Below are positions 41,066 to 50,147 of a DNA stretch of 64,000 bases, one piece after another. The translations under genes were made by a program, and so were the position numbers. The notes below the pieces were generated by a model. The model saw nothing but the letters and a program-made list of their open reading frames with translations, was not told the origin of the DNA and ran no database searches. Source of the stretch: Alteromonas lipotrueae (GTDB lineage: Bacteria; Pseudomonadota; Gammaproteobacteria; Enterobacterales; Alteromonadaceae); contig NZ_JAESDI010000001.1 of NCBI RefSeq assembly GCF_019249215.1, forward strand, positions 332,431-396,430. The letters are read 5' to 3'. The stretch's first letter is position 1. Each line of letters opens with the position of its first letter.

Positions 41066-41884
41066 ATGAGCAATATCTTAGAAATTGATCTTGATAATAA
41101 AATGGAAATTACTATAAGCAATGAAAATCCTGTATCACTTAAGGATCTTTCGTTATCTTTGTTATCGTTTAACCACCAATTCCACAAGTTTGTTGAAGGC
41201 GAAACAGATAAAGAAACCGATATTGGCTCAGAACTCCTGATTAAGGAGGTTCGAAAGGGGTCAATAGTAATAGAGTTAGTCTCGCAGGCAGCGCCAATAG
41301 TGCCTTTGCTTTGGGAAAGTGGGACGCTATCGCAGTGGTCAACTGTTGTTCAGGGTGTATGTAACTGGCTTCTAGGGAAATTAGACTCCCCTCCTAAAAC
41401 GGTGACCAAACAAGATCTTCAAGAGTGGAATAAATTTGTTGAGCCTGTGGCGAAAGATCACGGGTCGCAAATGAATATTAATGTTTCTGACGGTGGAGCC
41501 GTTATCAACAACTTTACTATTAACTCTACAGAAGCTAATGCCATTCAAAATGAAATTTCTAAAAAGATAGAACAGCTTGATTCACCTGAAGATCACATAC
41601 ATCGGCGAAAGGTTATGTATTGGTATCAGGCGAAGTTCGATCCAAGCTCTGAAACGGGAAATCGAGCAATTATCGACGATCTTTCTAGCAAGAGCATGAA
41701 AGTCATTTTTGAAAATAACGCGGTAAAAGAAGCAATGTTGCATCCGCCAGAACACTTTAAAAAACAGTGGCACGAACTGGCTTATGTTGTAGATGTAGAA
41801 GTTGAAACTGTAAGAAATATTCCGAAAATGTATAAGGTTTTACAGTATTACCCTGAATATACATTTGATCCAGATGCGGAATAA
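41066..41884 (+). CDS. cassette protein of unknown function
   Basis: This 272-residue soluble protein is preceded by AAAGGAAG. The N-terminal half contains KEVRKGSIVIELVSQAAPIV, then a hydrophobic-amphipathic stretch around LWESGTLSQW. The middle has a beta pattern (MNINVSDGGAVINNFTINS) followed by a charged helix, and the C-terminal domain is alpha/beta. I do not recognise the family. An attC site follows its stop immediately, so it is the first rightward cassette. Confidence 0.75.
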   Translation: MSNILEIDLDNKMEITISNENPVSLKDLSLSLLSFNHQFHKFVEGETDKETDIGSELLIKEVRKGSIVIELVSQAAPIVPLLWESGTLSQWSTVVQGVCNWLLGKLDSPPKTVTKQDLQEWNKFVEPVAKDHGSQMNINVSDGGAVINNFTINSTEANAIQNEISKKIEQLDSPEDHIHRRKVMYWYQAKFDPSSETGNRAIIDDLSSKSMKVIFENNAVKEAMLHPPEHFKKQWHELAYVVDVEVETVRNIPKMYKVLQYYPEYTFDPDAE

Positions 41885-41886
41885 AC

Positions 41887-42004
41887 CTTCAACATACGGC
41901 TCCACGCAGACGCCCAAATCTAAGCGCTTTTTGTTGGTTTCGCTACGCTACACTTTACCGCAAAAACCTCTCCGGCTTGGGCGCTGGTGAGCCGAGCGTT
42001 AGGT
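41887..42004 (+). repeat. attC site 1 (rightward)
   Basis: Core-like ends CTTCAAC and GTTAGGT. Internal arms CGGCTC/GAGCCG and GCCCAA/TTGGGC pair as in attC hairpins. Length is 118 bases. Confidence 0.85.
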
Positions 42005-42020
42005 TTCAAAAGGAATTTTT

Positions 42021-42758
42021 ATGCACTTTAATGGAGATTTTCATAAGTTTAAGTGTCTACAAGACTTCATAGCTTATAAATCAATGCACAATCTAGTATC
42101 TAATACGTCAGCAATAAAAGCTTACTTCGAGTCAATGACATTGCACTCTACGGGAGAGCACTCACTTGAAGAGCATACTCGAAAATACTTATCGGACTCG
42201 ATTAAGGAAGATATAGAAAGTTCGATAAATCATTTCGCTGGACTAACTATCATTGGCTTGTGTACCTGTTTTGAAGTTGCGGCCAAAGATTTCTTCAAGG
42301 CGTTTTTTTTTACAAAACCTAAAAGCATGCACGACTATCTCGAGCACAAGACAATGCAAGGTAGCGTTGCATTTGATGATATTACGAACTCAGACTCCTT
42401 AAACGATCTTCTTGCGGTTCTAACTGATCGCGCTGCAAGTAAGGCAACTAAAGGGCACTTCAGCGAAGTAATGAGGCGAGTATCTAAAGTCAGTAAATCT
42501 CAACTCGATAAAGAAGTATCTAAAAGCCTTGATCAGCTACAAAAGTTAAGGAATAAAATTGCTCATGAGAAACATAATCAGAACTGGGATGTACCTAGAC
42601 TAGAAAAATTTGAAAACGTCGTAGGCAAAGGGATAGAGGAATTGTGCAAAGCCGCTAGTTCTAACGACGTTCCAGGTAGTTACACGTGTATAAACCCACC
42701 AACTCTATATGTAGATGATGAGGGTGACGTTAGCATGTTAATCAATATTGAAACCTAG
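42021..42758 (+). CDS. HEPN-like cassette protein
   Basis: This 245-residue, largely helical protein has the Rx4-6H signature of HEPN RNases near its C-terminus: LRNKIAH, with Arg177, Asn178 and His182. HEPN domains act as RNases or partners of nucleotidyltransferases in toxin-antitoxin and abortive-infection systems. No antitoxin or MNT partner is adjacent, so it may act alone or as an adaptor. An AAAAGGA site precedes the ATG. The stop codon TAG lies inside the attC core (ACCTAGC). Confidence 0.65.
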   Translation: MHFNGDFHKFKCLQDFIAYKSMHNLVSNTSAIKAYFESMTLHSTGEHSLEEHTRKYLSDSIKEDIESSINHFAGLTIIGLCTCFEVAAKDFFKAFFFTKPKSMHDYLEHKTMQGSVAFDDITNSDSLNDLLAVLTDRAASKATKGHFSEVMRRVSKVSKSQLDKEVSKSLDQLQKLRNKIAHEKHNQNWDVPRLEKFENVVGKGIEELCKAASSNDVPGSYTCINPPTLYVDDEGDVSMLINIET

Positions 42759-42861
42759 CAAAGCGCCTAAGCCACCCCCCTTCGGTCGCTGAGACACCTA
42801 TACGCGGGCCCGCTTCGCCATTATGCCCCACGCATCTTCGCCCCTTAACTTAACGTTATGT
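42753..42861 (+). repeat. attC site 2 (rightward)
   Basis: Ends ACCTAGC and GTTATGT, with the internal GCCCGCTTCGCCATTATGCCCC-type centre shared with the leftward sites (quoted in part). It supplies the stop of the preceding gene. Confidence 0.85.
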
Positions 42862-42882
42862 ATTTAGAGATATTGAGGAACT

Positions 42883-43824
42883 ATGAAGGAATTTCTGTCC
42901 TGGTTAAAAGATAACCTTTCGCATATGTTTGCGTTAGTGGGTATTTTGCTGACCATCTATTTTTCGATCTTTTATGTTCCGCAATATTCGGAAGATATAA
43001 GGCTCAAAAGAATAGAGGGAATTAATAGCGAACTGATTAGTACAATTCAAGAGCTTGCTTATAATAAGCACAAAATTGATTCGCATGATATTGAAACGCT
43101 CATCGAAGGCAAAGAGTTGCGTGATAATATCGAATACCCTTATACAGTAGATGAACTTCTAGTTCAGGTACAGGAGACTTTCTTATCTAACAGATTCATT
43201 CCTTTGGAATCCCGCAAGGACCTTGTAGAAGCTATTGACACTGTTAGGGAATCGATAGAGCCAGCAGTTCCTGTAGAGGGGGAAAAAGATGAGCCCACAA
43301 ATTTCAAGTGGCTATCTTTATTTGCAGCTGGCATGGGTCTAGTTGTTTCTATGTTCGGGTCCTTTAGCCTTTATTCAAGTGCTAAGAAGCAAAGAGAAGA
43401 AGAAGTAGACGAGAGAGTTGTTGCACAAAAAGAAGTATTCCAGCATCGCATAAAAAGAGCATTTGCCCTCGAGGAGTTTGTAGGGAAGAAACTTGAATCC
43501 ATATATGGTTCAGAGAATATTGAAAGCGAAATCCAAACTGATATTGGTGTAGATTACTTAGTAAGAGAAGATGGAAGACCGAAATTTGGGGTTGAAGTGA
43601 AATTCACAGATACAGACTTGATTCCGCTGCGAACAATTAATCAAGTTGGAAAGATTGCGAAGGACTTTGGATATCCAGTGGTTCTGGTAACAAACGCAGC
43701 TCTTACCAAAAATGCTAGATCCAGATTTGAAAAAATCAGTAACGAAATTAAAAACTCAAACATATTTCTAATCTCTGTTGATGAAATCCACAATATTTCA
43801 GAAATTATGAAAAGAAATGCATAA
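42883..43824 (+). CDS. membrane-anchored PD-(D/E)xK nuclease-like protein
   Basis: The 313-residue protein has two transmembrane helices (about 15-32 and 144-168) around a mostly helical loop, then a coiled region, and a C-terminal Mrr-like domain. That domain shows the PD-(D/E)xK pattern: Asp in DIGVDYLV, and Glu-x-Lys in FGVEVKFT, followed by VVLVTNAALTKNARSRFE. Mrr-like domains cut modified or foreign DNA; the membrane anchor is unusual for a restriction enzyme. The stop is inside the attC core GCATAAC. Confidence 0.7.
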   Translation: MKEFLSWLKDNLSHMFALVGILLTIYFSIFYVPQYSEDIRLKRIEGINSELISTIQELAYNKHKIDSHDIETLIEGKELRDNIEYPYTVDELLVQVQETFLSNRFIPLESRKDLVEAIDTVRESIEPAVPVEGEKDEPTNFKWLSLFAAGMGLVVSMFGSFSLYSSAKKQREEEVDERVVAQKEVFQHRIKRAFALEEFVGKKLESIYGSENIESEIQTDIGVDYLVREDGRPKFGVEVKFTDTDLIPLRTINQVGKIAKDFGYPVVLVTNAALTKNARSRFEKISNEIKNSNIFLISVDEIHNISEIMKRNA

Positions 43825-43866
43825 CAAAGCATTGCAGCGGACGAGCCGCTGAATGCGGGCATTGAC
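43819..43866 (+). repeat. attC site 3 (rightward, degenerate)
   Basis: GCATAAC core with short inverted arms (CAGCGG/CCGCTG) ends at GGCATTG, an altered GTTATTG. It is shorter and more eroded than the other sites. Confidence 0.55.
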
Positions 43867-43885
43867 CGTCTGCTGTTTGTCTTAA
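43859..43885 (+). repeat. cassette leader repeat, copy E
   Basis: ATTGACCGTCTGCTGTTTGT matches the start of copy C at 18 of 20 bases. It sits directly after attC site 3, where a new cassette would begin, but no rightward gene follows. The rest of the 43826-44256 gap has short inverted repeats around 43900-43960 and no ORF. Confidence 0.6.
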
Positions 43886-44256
43886 GCGGAATTCTATCGC
43901 TGCTTCGCCAAGCGACCGCTTGCAGCCCGTCAACTCAATTGGGAGCGAGGGGGAACTTAGCATACAAAGTGATCGTTGAAAAAATTCAACCTCGATGTCC
44001 ACTGTTTGCATAGATGCATCGGTCAGTATTGAGCGTAAGACATGCCTTTAAAAGGCCTGCGCTTATATACTTTGATGATAAATCTAACTTTGTTAGATGC
44101 ACGTAGCAATATTTGCTTGAGCCGGAGTGATTTAGGTAAAAATACCGAACGCATAATGGAGTTATTGATAAAGAGCTTAAACGTAAAACTAAGTTGGCTA
44201 CCAAGTTTTTAGTAGCCAACACCAACATTAGAGTTATATAAAAGCCTTAATGGGTT

Positions 44257-45648
44257 TTAGAAGGACTGATTATTATTGACAGAGTCGGCGGTACTGCTTG
44301 CTGGGGATTGCCAGCTAAAGTCATCATAACTTTGTCCTGAACCAGATAATTGGAGTGAGTAGCCTACACTAGTAGAGCCGGTTTCTGATACACCAATATC
44401 CGTTGATGTAAGACCATTCGCTACGCCGCTAGTGGCGGTTAGCGTGCCTTCGTAGCTTAAGAATTGGATTACGCTGCCTGTGTCATCAATTAACGCCAAA
44501 CCATCTGATGCGCCATTTTGTAAACCGCTGATATAAAATGCGACTGTACCAAAACCGCTATCTTGATTGCTAATGGTGCCGGATAAGGAAGTGGTTTTAT
44601 AAGCACTGCCACCGTTACCATTGTACGCCACTATGCTCCAACCTGATAAATTTGTTCCTGAAGTACCAGCGATTTCAACTAATTCATTTTGGTCTGAGCC
44701 TGAGTTGTCGTAGTGTATTTCGTTAATCCATACATCGGTTGAGCCTGAACTACTGCCAGATGAACCGGAGCAATTACTTTCAAACACGCAGGTAACATAT
44801 TCAGGGTAATCAACAAATGGGTTTCGATTTCCTTGGTTTTCATAAACAGCTTCGTTGTGACGACGCTCGAAATCATCGACTGGGTCATCTTCATGCCATT
44901 GCAGCAACGTCGATTTGAGTCCCATGTAGGCAACGGTTAAATTGTCTCCCGTGTTTGAGTTAGCGATCAACCCTCGGTCATCGGTTAAAATCAAGTCTGG
45001 TTCGGAAGCCCCCGTGTCACCATGCGTCCCTCCTTCGTAGCGCACTGCTAAATACATTAACGCCCTAGCAGTGTCGCCTTTTCTTTCACTCCATGTCTGC
45101 CAGCTACCTGTGGCACCTGAGCCAGTGGTCCAATTCGATTCTGTACTACTACCACCTCTGCCATTGGTAGATGTGGTTACTTTTTCAGAGCAACTAGAAT
45201 CACAGTCGGCATAAGGCTTATTACTACGACTTGAATTGTAACCACTATTTGCTAAAAATAGGTGATGGGCATCTGTGTAAGGGTAGTTACTTGAGCCATC
45301 ATCTGGAAAGCCGTATGACTTAGGCCAGGTGTGCTCACGGTTGTAATTGCTGTTACCGCCCCCTTCTTTGCTATAACTTTCGTTTTTATAGATATCAATT
45401 ATGTTACTTGAATTGCTTGGATCTTCATCTGCCTCCTCCAGTATGTCCCAGGTATCCGTTGCAGATGAAGTGTAAGGAAATCTTTGATGGTCATCTATAA
45501 TGGCATGTAGCGAATCTCGTAGTGTATCAGCATTAGAGGTATCTACTGAGTCGTAGTACCCACTGGGTATGGCTGCACTTGCGAAATTAGCCGAAATTAG
45601 CATAAATAACGCCACGCCAGCTTTATATATTTTTGCACTTTTTAACAT
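44257..45648 (-). CDS. secreted endonuclease I with lamin-tail domain
   Basis: An extracellular nuclease, probably for DNA scavenging or biofilm DNA. The 463-residue precursor has a Sec signal peptide (cut near NFASAA). The EndA/NucM endonuclease I domain contains NREHTWPKSYG (about residue 105, His and Asn active-site region) and DAHHLFLANSGYNSSRSN. A Ser/Gly linker and a C-terminal lamin-tail beta domain (DVWINEIHYDNSGSDQNEL) follow. Paired cysteines fit an exported protein. It has no adjacent attC site. It lies downstream of tniQ in the same direction but 640 bases away. Confidence 0.88.
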   Translation of the reverse strand: MLKSAKIYKAGVALFMLISANFASAAIPSGYYDSVDTSNADTLRDSLHAIIDDHQRFPYTSSATDTWDILEEADEDPSNSSNIIDIYKNESYSKEGGGNSNYNREHTWPKSYGFPDDGSSNYPYTDAHHLFLANSGYNSSRSNKPYADCDSSCSEKVTTSTNGRGGSSTESNWTTGSGATGSWQTWSERKGDTARALMYLAVRYEGGTHGDTGASEPDLILTDDRGLIANSNTGDNLTVAYMGLKSTLLQWHEDDPVDDFERRHNEAVYENQGNRNPFVDYPEYVTCVFESNCSGSSGSSSGSTDVWINEIHYDNSGSDQNELVEIAGTSGTNLSGWSIVAYNGNGGSAYKTTSLSGTISNQDSGFGTVAFYISGLQNGASDGLALIDDTGSVIQFLSYEGTLTATSGVANGLTSTDIGVSETGSTSVGYSLQLSGSGQSYDDFSWQSPASSTADSVNNNQSF

Positions 45649-46291
45649 TGCTTATCCTTCTTTTTATTGTTGTGAGAAAGCGGTAAAAATAGTGAAGTGA
45701 TATGTCCATCTAGTGAATAAGTCCTTTTTTATGTTTACTATTTTTAAAAGGCTGTTCAATAAATCACCATGTATTCTTGAATAATAATTCAACGAAAACA
45801 ATAGCAATGTACAAAATAAAAGCTATTTATGCGTAAATAAAAAATAATGATTCGTATATATATCCCGAATACAGAGGGGGGCAGGTAAAGTAAATGTACA
45901 AAAATCGCTTTATATTACCGTTTCATTAGAAATATGGTGCGCTTTGAACAGGACAGCGAAATATCGACTTATCGAATTGGTGCACATTTTTTTATGATTA
46001 ATGAGAGGTAACGGAGATGCGGATTAAACAACGTGGTAAGTTTGAAAATGGAACCTACCACCTATTTCAGGTAATTAGCGGCCTTAGTGTTGTTGAGAAT
46101 TGAAGAAGAAAAGCATTTAACATAAATGCCGTTACACGCACTCAGTTAGCCCCCCTCTTTTTTGTCTCAATATTGCATGTTTGTATGCATTTTTGAGCCT
46201 TTTGCCATGCAAGCGAAGCGAACCTGGTAAAAGGTTACTGCAAATTTATAATGGCATATTATTAGAGAAAAGAAGTGGCTTAAGCTTAAAT
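45649..46291. other. AT-rich region between endonuclease gene and tniQ
   Basis: A 643-base gap. A 28-codon frame at 46017-46103 (MRIKQRGKFENGTYHLFQ) with upstream GAGAGG may be the cut-off start of a lost gene. TGTACAAAA occurs twice (near 45810 and 45895), and GGGGGGCA occurs near 45883. The left end of the Tn7-like element should lie here or further left; I could not fix it. Confidence 0.4.
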
Positions 46292-47260
46292 TTACTTTTT
46301 TCCGCTAGTAAGGTGAGCAATATTGACCCTTAACGTCGAGGGAATTGCTTTTTTCTCTGACAGTTGGGGAATTGTGTTTGCTAGAAGTGTTCGCGGTATA
46401 GACAACAATTTCACCGCATCTTCAACCGTAACGATGAACTCATCAATGTTGCTATGAGGCGTCGTATGACAGTGTACACGCTCTGTTGCCCCATCCACCC
46501 ACTGCTCTACAGGCCAACTAGCCTTTAAATGTCGAGTCAAAAGACGTAACGGGAAGAGCTGATACTTTATCGGTAAGGTAGCAAAAGGGCTTGTAGTACC
46601 CTTCAATTGCTCGACAAAATTTTGAAACTTAAGCTTATCGGTAAGCAATTCCCAGCCCCTTATTAGCGTGACGGGTAGGTTCGTAAATTGGGGATATGAT
46701 TGATGTGGTAGGTAAGTTGAAAAAGGGTTAGATAAAAATAAATCTGCAAGTAAACAGTCGCATATTTCATCGATGAATAGCTCTGCTATCTCTGCATTAA
46801 TAGGCGTGCTGGTTAACTGCTTAGCGCAATACACATTTGTACATGTATTACTCAACAGTGCGACAGACCACTGCAACTTTTCACCACAGTGATGGCACAC
46901 GTCAATCAACGCAAGTTGGTGCCTATCGCAATAAAGATATCCTATAGAGCACCACGCTTTCTTCAAGTAGCCTGTATCATTAATACATTGAGGGCACACT
47001 CTGGGTGATTCAATATCGGTACAGGTAAAGAGAGCCGAGTGTTTTACGTTAGGTTTAATATTGAGGTTAGGCTCTGGTAGCGGAATAAGCTCACTTAAGC
47101 AATTATGCTGCTTATTGCTCAACTTCCCTTTTGTTACCGCATCAAAACTCTTTGCATCCATCCAATCATAAGGGCTGGTAAACCCATTGCGAGCGGTTAT
47201 TCGAAGTATGAGGCTGATGAAGCTCTCATCAACTATTTGTGATGGCAGAACAGACAGCAC
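46292..47260 (-). CDS. tniQ: TniQ/TnsD-family target-site protein
   Basis: TniQ proteins link TnsC to a target DNA or target-binding partner. The 322-residue protein begins with a TniQ-type segment (MLSVLPSQIVDESFISLILR) and has zinc-binding Cys/His clusters (PRVCPQC and CDRHQ...CHHCG). It lacks the long C-terminal DNA-binding part of Tn7 TnsD, so it resembles the short TniQ form. It starts with GTG overlapping the tnsC stop by one base. The C-terminus has a small HTH-like stretch (AVKLLSIPRTLLANTIPQLS). Confidence 0.85.
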   Translation of the reverse strand: MLSVLPSQIVDESFISLILRITARNGFTSPYDWMDAKSFDAVTKGKLSNKQHNCLSELIPLPEPNLNIKPNVKHSALFTCTDIESPRVCPQCINDTGYLKKAWCSIGYLYCDRHQLALIDVCHHCGEKLQWSVALLSNTCTNVYCAKQLTSTPINAEIAELFIDEICDCLLADLFLSNPFSTYLPHQSYPQFTNLPVTLIRGWELLTDKLKFQNFVEQLKGTTSPFATLPIKYQLFPLRLLTRHLKASWPVEQWVDGATERVHCHTTPHSNIDEFIVTVEDAVKLLSIPRTLLANTIPQLSEKKAIPSTLRVNIAHLTSGKK

Positions 47261-48147
47261 TATTGGAACTCTCTGGAATCGAGTAACGCTATGACGTCAT
47301 CATCGCTGAGCATATCGGTATTAAAAGGATTGAAGGCTGATGAGTTGATGCTAGCCAAATAGGCCTCTTCGAGCTTTTTATGAAAATAGGGCTGTTCGAT
47401 TATTTGAGCGACGGAAAACAATTTATTTAGTAGTCCGATTCTTCCGTCCGTTGCTATATGTAGCCTATTCAACAATTGCTTATCTTCTAGGCTGAACGAG
47501 GAAAATTTATACTTTTCAGAAAAGTAGTTGCAGCACGCTAACCAGCATTGGCATCTAGAGGGAATAATGCTGAGCTTTTGTTCTGCCATAAAGCGTCTAG
47601 ACAGTTGCTCTTCACCCTTGAGTCTTTCCGTTGACTTTCCATACCTGAGTCTCAGTAGCCTCCCTGCGACAGGCGTGCCCAACATCAGCAGGGATATATC
47701 CGGATTGTTATCGAGAAGGGCGGCAATTTGCTTCGCCATGCGCTGACTGGTGATGCCATCAATATCAGTTAGGCACTCTTGCACTTCATCTATGATGATG
47801 AGCTCTACTTTGTGCTCCCGTAATAAGACTGAAAGCCTGTCTTGAACGATATGTGCTTTATTGACGTTATTTCCCACAACATTCGTAAATGCCTTCACAA
47901 TTTGTAGGAGCAAATCTACCGCCGTTCGCGTCTCTGTTAACTTAACATACACTACAGGACGTATTGTTAATTGTGGAGTGTTATTCGATGGGTAATGACT
48001 CAGATACGAGCTGGCGAAATAAGACTTTCCTGTGCCGCTCAATCCCGTTATGAGCAGAGAGTAATTTGCATCAAAGCGTTTGTGATGAACGCGCTCAAGA
48101 AGCGCAGCACACCGATTAAGTGATGGATGGTCGAACATCTTACTCAT
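47260..48147 (-). CDS. tnsC: TnsC-like AAA+ transposition regulator
   Basis: This ATPase bridges the target selector and the transposase. I chose the ATG at 48147, overlapping the tnsB stop by 8 bases, which gives 295 residues; the open frame extends further inside tnsB. Walker A is GLSGTGKS (35-42) and Walker B is LIIIDE (116-121), followed by LLMLGTPVAGRLL (sensor region). It sits between tnsB and tniQ, the standard Tn7-like order. Confidence 0.92.
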   Translation of the reverse strand: MSKMFDHPSLNRCAALLERVHHKRFDANYSLLITGLSGTGKSYFASSYLSHYPSNNTPQLTIRPVVYVKLTETRTAVDLLLQIVKAFTNVVGNNVNKAHIVQDRLSVLLREHKVELIIIDEVQECLTDIDGITSQRMAKQIAALLDNNPDISLLMLGTPVAGRLLRLRYGKSTERLKGEEQLSRRFMAEQKLSIIPSRCQCWLACCNYFSEKYKFSSFSLEDKQLLNRLHIATDGRIGLLNKLFSVAQIIEQPYFHKKLEEAYLASINSSAFNPFNTDMLSDDDVIALLDSREFQ

Positions 48148-50146
48148 CCCACTGCATAGTTTGTTGCTCAGCCCGTAAATCCGTATTGACACGGCGAGAC
48201 GTTTCGGTACTCTCTTTAATTGCTTCCTGTTTAATGGGGGGCCGGTTTTGTTTAAGGGGTCTATGCGCATACCTCTTATTACTCTCGCTAATCCTATCCG
48301 TAACCGATAACCCCTTTGACGCATAATTCTTGGCGGACTCGACTTCCATCCCGCTTCTTTGGCGTCTCGATTTCTGATTAACTAAACGCTTAATTTTTCG
48401 GGTTGCGATGTCTCGTCGCCTCGGTAGCCCGTCTGTTACTGCATTAAGTTCATCAAATGAAATAGGGACTGCGAGTTCATCTTCTGATAACGCTCGATTT
48501 TCCACTTTTTGGATGGTTTTGGGGGTGTCCGAACCGCCGAATCTAGCGATAACTGTAACCCAACGTGCATCATCAGGATCATATTTTACTATCACTGACA
48601 TAGCTTGGTTAGGATTAAGCGTTTTTGCGTCTAAATAACATTGCTTGAGACGCACGTCGGCAAAAACTTGCTTGTTGACTTGCACTGTTCCGCGCTCCAT
48701 CAACTTTGGCTGGGCCTCAAGATAGTGACAGGCAATGAAGAGTTGTTCTTTATTAACTGGGATCGGCGGTTGCTTCTCTATTGATTCGTTCCACACTTGC
48801 TGTGGCGTTTTTCCATGCAATCCCGAGTGAGGTTGATTAACGTAATCTACTAAGAAGTCGTGGAGTAAATCGCCGAATTCCTTTACCTCCAATCTAGCCG
48901 CTTTTTTTATCGTCTCATCGGAAGGTGGTTTGGTTTTCTTGGTCGTGCGCTTGCCCTTGTAACCAGGGACACCAATGATAACTTCTCCGTTAGGCCCTTC
49001 AAAAGGCGAGCCTTCAAAAAACTCCTTTCGTAATGTACCGATGAACGACTCCACAAAAGGCTTGCGCCATGGTTCATTGGAAGGCGCTTTAATTAGTTCA
49101 GCCCCGACCCGTTGGGCGATTTGTTTTAAGGCTTCTGATTTGTAGCCTGAACCATTATCAACCACGATTTTGGCGGGGACACCGTGTGCGGACAATTCGT
49201 TACTTGTTTTTTCAAATATCCGTTTGAATGAGCGAACGGTGCCCTCGGTGTCTTCGTTCGTCCCCAGCTCAAATGTTACACTGACTGGGTAGCGTGAGTA
49301 GCAATCAATGGCGATGTACATACTCACATTCCCACTCGGGATACCATTTTCATCAATCAGTGCTAAGTTAAGCGACACCCTGTCCATCTCTACGCGTTCT
49401 AGTACACGCCTCGTCACAATTTTTTTGCATAGCGTTCTCAGGGCTTTTTTTATGGCGCTATAGTTACCAGAGTTCAAGATAACTTCAAATTCGTTAAATT
49501 CGCTGACTCGACGCGTAAACGTAGAGAGGCTGAGCAAGGTTATCGCTTCGTTTTGCATGCGCGTTTCTCGCACCGCTTTTTCATACAAACGATAGCCAGC
49601 GGCAACATTCTCAACACCACTTTTTACCCAGTGGTTAGTGGCGAACGTATTGAGAAAGAGTTCACTAGGTTCATCTATCCGTTTCGGTTGGCTTTTTCGC
49701 TCGATAACCGAATTTTCTAAAATAAAATCCGCCTCTTTGTAAGCTTTCCACCATTTGGCGATGGTCGAATGCCCAAACTTACTGAGGCCAATATGGTATT
49801 TGTCGTGGACAATCTGCTTTAACCTATTAAGGGTCGCAGCCGTTGTAGGCCCCGCCCCTTGTTTTACAAGCACTTCCAACTCTTCAATATAGGGACGTCT
49901 TTTCTCTATTTCTTTTTTCTGTGAGCGCGAGAGTGCGCGAATATCGTGTTGCAAAGAATACTGAGGGGTGAAAGCGCCACTCTCTACCTGCTCATCCAGA
50001 GCTTCTTTGGAGAGGTGTAAGCCTAAATCACCAGGTGAGTGAGGGCGGGGGGTAAGCAATACTTGCAGGCCATCGTAGTAAGCCAGGCTAAACGAGCGAC
50101 GTTCTTGGTCGTAATAAATGTCACCGATGACAGGTTGATGCAACAT
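48140..50146 (-). CDS. tnsB: TnsB-like DDE transposase
   Basis: TnsB binds the element ends and joins 3' ends to target DNA. The 668-residue protein has N-terminal HTH-type regions (TLNRLKQIVHDKYHIGLSKF), the retroviral-integrase-fold core with likely catalytic Asp255, Asp330 (KIVVDNGSGYKS) and Glu366 (FVESFIGTLR), a DD(35)E spacing, and a C-terminal Mu-type beta domain. The basic tail probably contacts TnsC. The ATG is one base after the tnsA stop. Confidence 0.93.
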   Translation of the reverse strand: MLHQPVIGDIYYDQERRSFSLAYYDGLQVLLTPRPHSPGDLGLHLSKEALDEQVESGAFTPQYSLQHDIRALSRSQKKEIEKRRPYIEELEVLVKQGAGPTTAATLNRLKQIVHDKYHIGLSKFGHSTIAKWWKAYKEADFILENSVIERKSQPKRIDEPSELFLNTFATNHWVKSGVENVAAGYRLYEKAVRETRMQNEAITLLSLSTFTRRVSEFNEFEVILNSGNYSAIKKALRTLCKKIVTRRVLERVEMDRVSLNLALIDENGIPSGNVSMYIAIDCYSRYPVSVTFELGTNEDTEGTVRSFKRIFEKTSNELSAHGVPAKIVVDNGSGYKSEALKQIAQRVGAELIKAPSNEPWRKPFVESFIGTLRKEFFEGSPFEGPNGEVIIGVPGYKGKRTTKKTKPPSDETIKKAARLEVKEFGDLLHDFLVDYVNQPHSGLHGKTPQQVWNESIEKQPPIPVNKEQLFIACHYLEAQPKLMERGTVQVNKQVFADVRLKQCYLDAKTLNPNQAMSVIVKYDPDDARWVTVIARFGGSDTPKTIQKVENRALSEDELAVPISFDELNAVTDGLPRRRDIATRKIKRLVNQKSRRQRSGMEVESAKNYASKGLSVTDRISESNKRYAHRPLKQNRPPIKQEAIKESTETSRRVNTDLRAEQQTMQWDE

Positions 50147-50147
50147 A

